Below are positions 63,440-64,000 of a DNA stretch of 64,000 nt, piece by piece. The notes beneath the pieces are model-generated. The model did no database searches, was not told where the DNA came from, and saw only the letters and a list, made by a program, of their open reading frames with translations. Origin of the DNA: Megaleporinus macrocephalus (taxonomy: Eukaryota; Chordata; Actinopteri; Characiformes; Anostomidae); the NCBI GenBank assembly GCA_021613375.1, contig CM038726.1, positions 14,764,341-14,828,340 of the forward strand, given 5' to 3'. A program made the position numbers and the translations under genes. Every line of letters begins with the position of its first letter. Position 1 is the first letter of the stretch.

Positions 63440-64000
63440 TGGTGGGTGTTGTTGTGTGTGGGGGGACGTTTTGGGTAGGGATGTGTGTGGGTGTGTACAG
63501 GGATGTGTGCGTCGAGGTATGTGTGTGGTGGGTATGTGTGTAGGGATGTGTGGGAGTGTGCATGCAGGTGTAGGTAGGTGTGTGTGGGGGGAAGTTTTGG
63601 GTGGGTGTGGTGGGTTGTAGGGATGTGTGTACAGGGATGTGTGTGTGGTGGGTATGTGTGTAGGGATGTGTGGGAGTGTACATGCAGGTGTAGGTAGGTG
63701 TGTGTGGGGGGAAGTTTTGGGTGGGTTTGTGTTTAGGTATATGTATGGATGTGTGGGAGTGTGCATGCAGGTGTAGGTAGGTGTGTGTGGGGGGAAGTTT
63801 TGGGTGGGTTTGTGTTTTGGTGTATGTATGGATGTGTGGGAGTGTGCATGCAGGTGTAGGTAGGTGTGTGTGGGGGGAAGTTTTGGGTGGGTTTGTGTTT
63901 TGGTGTATGTATGGATGTGTGGGAGTGTGCATGCAGGTGTAGGTAGGTGTGTGTGGGGGGAAGTTTTGGGTGGGTTTGTGTTTTGGTGTATGTATGGATG
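63440..64000. repeat. G-rich minisatellite, 83-bp unit, open at the window end
   Basis: Units containing ggggggaagttttgggtggg, then gtatggatgtgtgggagtg and catgcaggtgtaggta. Starts of aagttttggg at 63592, 63712, 63795, 63878 and 63961 give one 120-bp step, then three exact 83-bp steps. The plus strand is G-rich with several GGG runs per unit. The Thr/Pro/His-rich minus-strand frames are repeat products. The array continues past 64000. Confidence 0.95.

Noticed and set aside
63405..63932. 175-codon Thr/Pro/His-rich minus-strand frame
   Set aside because: Repeats with the 83-bp minisatellite unit; not a gene.
45047..64000. Next FCHO exon (start of the linker after KERPG)
   Set aside because: No segment after a plausible acceptor continues the conserved sequence in phase 1; the intron appears to run past the window end.

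Overview
The window looks like nuclear DNA of a teleost fish, possibly an otophysan such as a characin or catfish (the order is a guess). It is AT-rich, has spliced exons with GT-AG junctions, is dense in microsatellites and minisatellites, and carries many Tc1/mariner and hAT DNA transposons of the kind common in fish. No bacterial, organellar or viral gene was seen.

Only one gene could be recognised. Seven plus-strand exons (14391-14482, 21851-21925, 23739-23880, 32038-32190, 34441-34545, 36119-36217, 44950-45046) join in one frame into 254 codons. They encode almost the whole F-BAR domain (about residues 12-265 in human numbering) of an FCHO family endocytic protein, most likely fcho2. The exon with the start codon was not found, so it probably lies before position 1. 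The linker and mu-homology domain lie beyond 64000. Everything else is intron or 5' flank.

Layout. 1-14390: upstream sequence or first intron, with hAT elements, a 38-bp minisatellite (6806-8453), a broken Tc1 transposon (10892-11600) and microsatellites. 14391-45046: the F-BAR exons, with introns filled by MITEs, a 56-copy decamer array, a 1.45-kb trinucleotide tract right after one exon, a 21/12-bp minisatellite, a BED-finger hAT relic, and a recent templated duplication of an exon-intron junction. 45047-64000: one intron, dominated by a 14.6-kb array of a 25-bp unit with nested higher-order structure, then ordinary sequence and a G-rich minisatellite running off the end.

The main points for a second look are as follows. 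(i) The 25-bp satellite has about 590 units, about 2-kb superunits and a about 7.1-kb block present twice, and appears to have grown from a transposon end. (ii) Nine copies of one hAT-type MITE each carry a CTCF-like core, intact in seven. (iii) A 351-bp copy of an fcho2 exon-intron junction is inserted 2.5 kb downstream between 42-bp direct repeats. (iv) A three-periodic repeat with a 45-bp superunit sits 78 bp after a coding exon. (v) Eleven hAT-type insertions keep exact 8-bp target duplications, nine of which fit the nTnnnnAn pattern.
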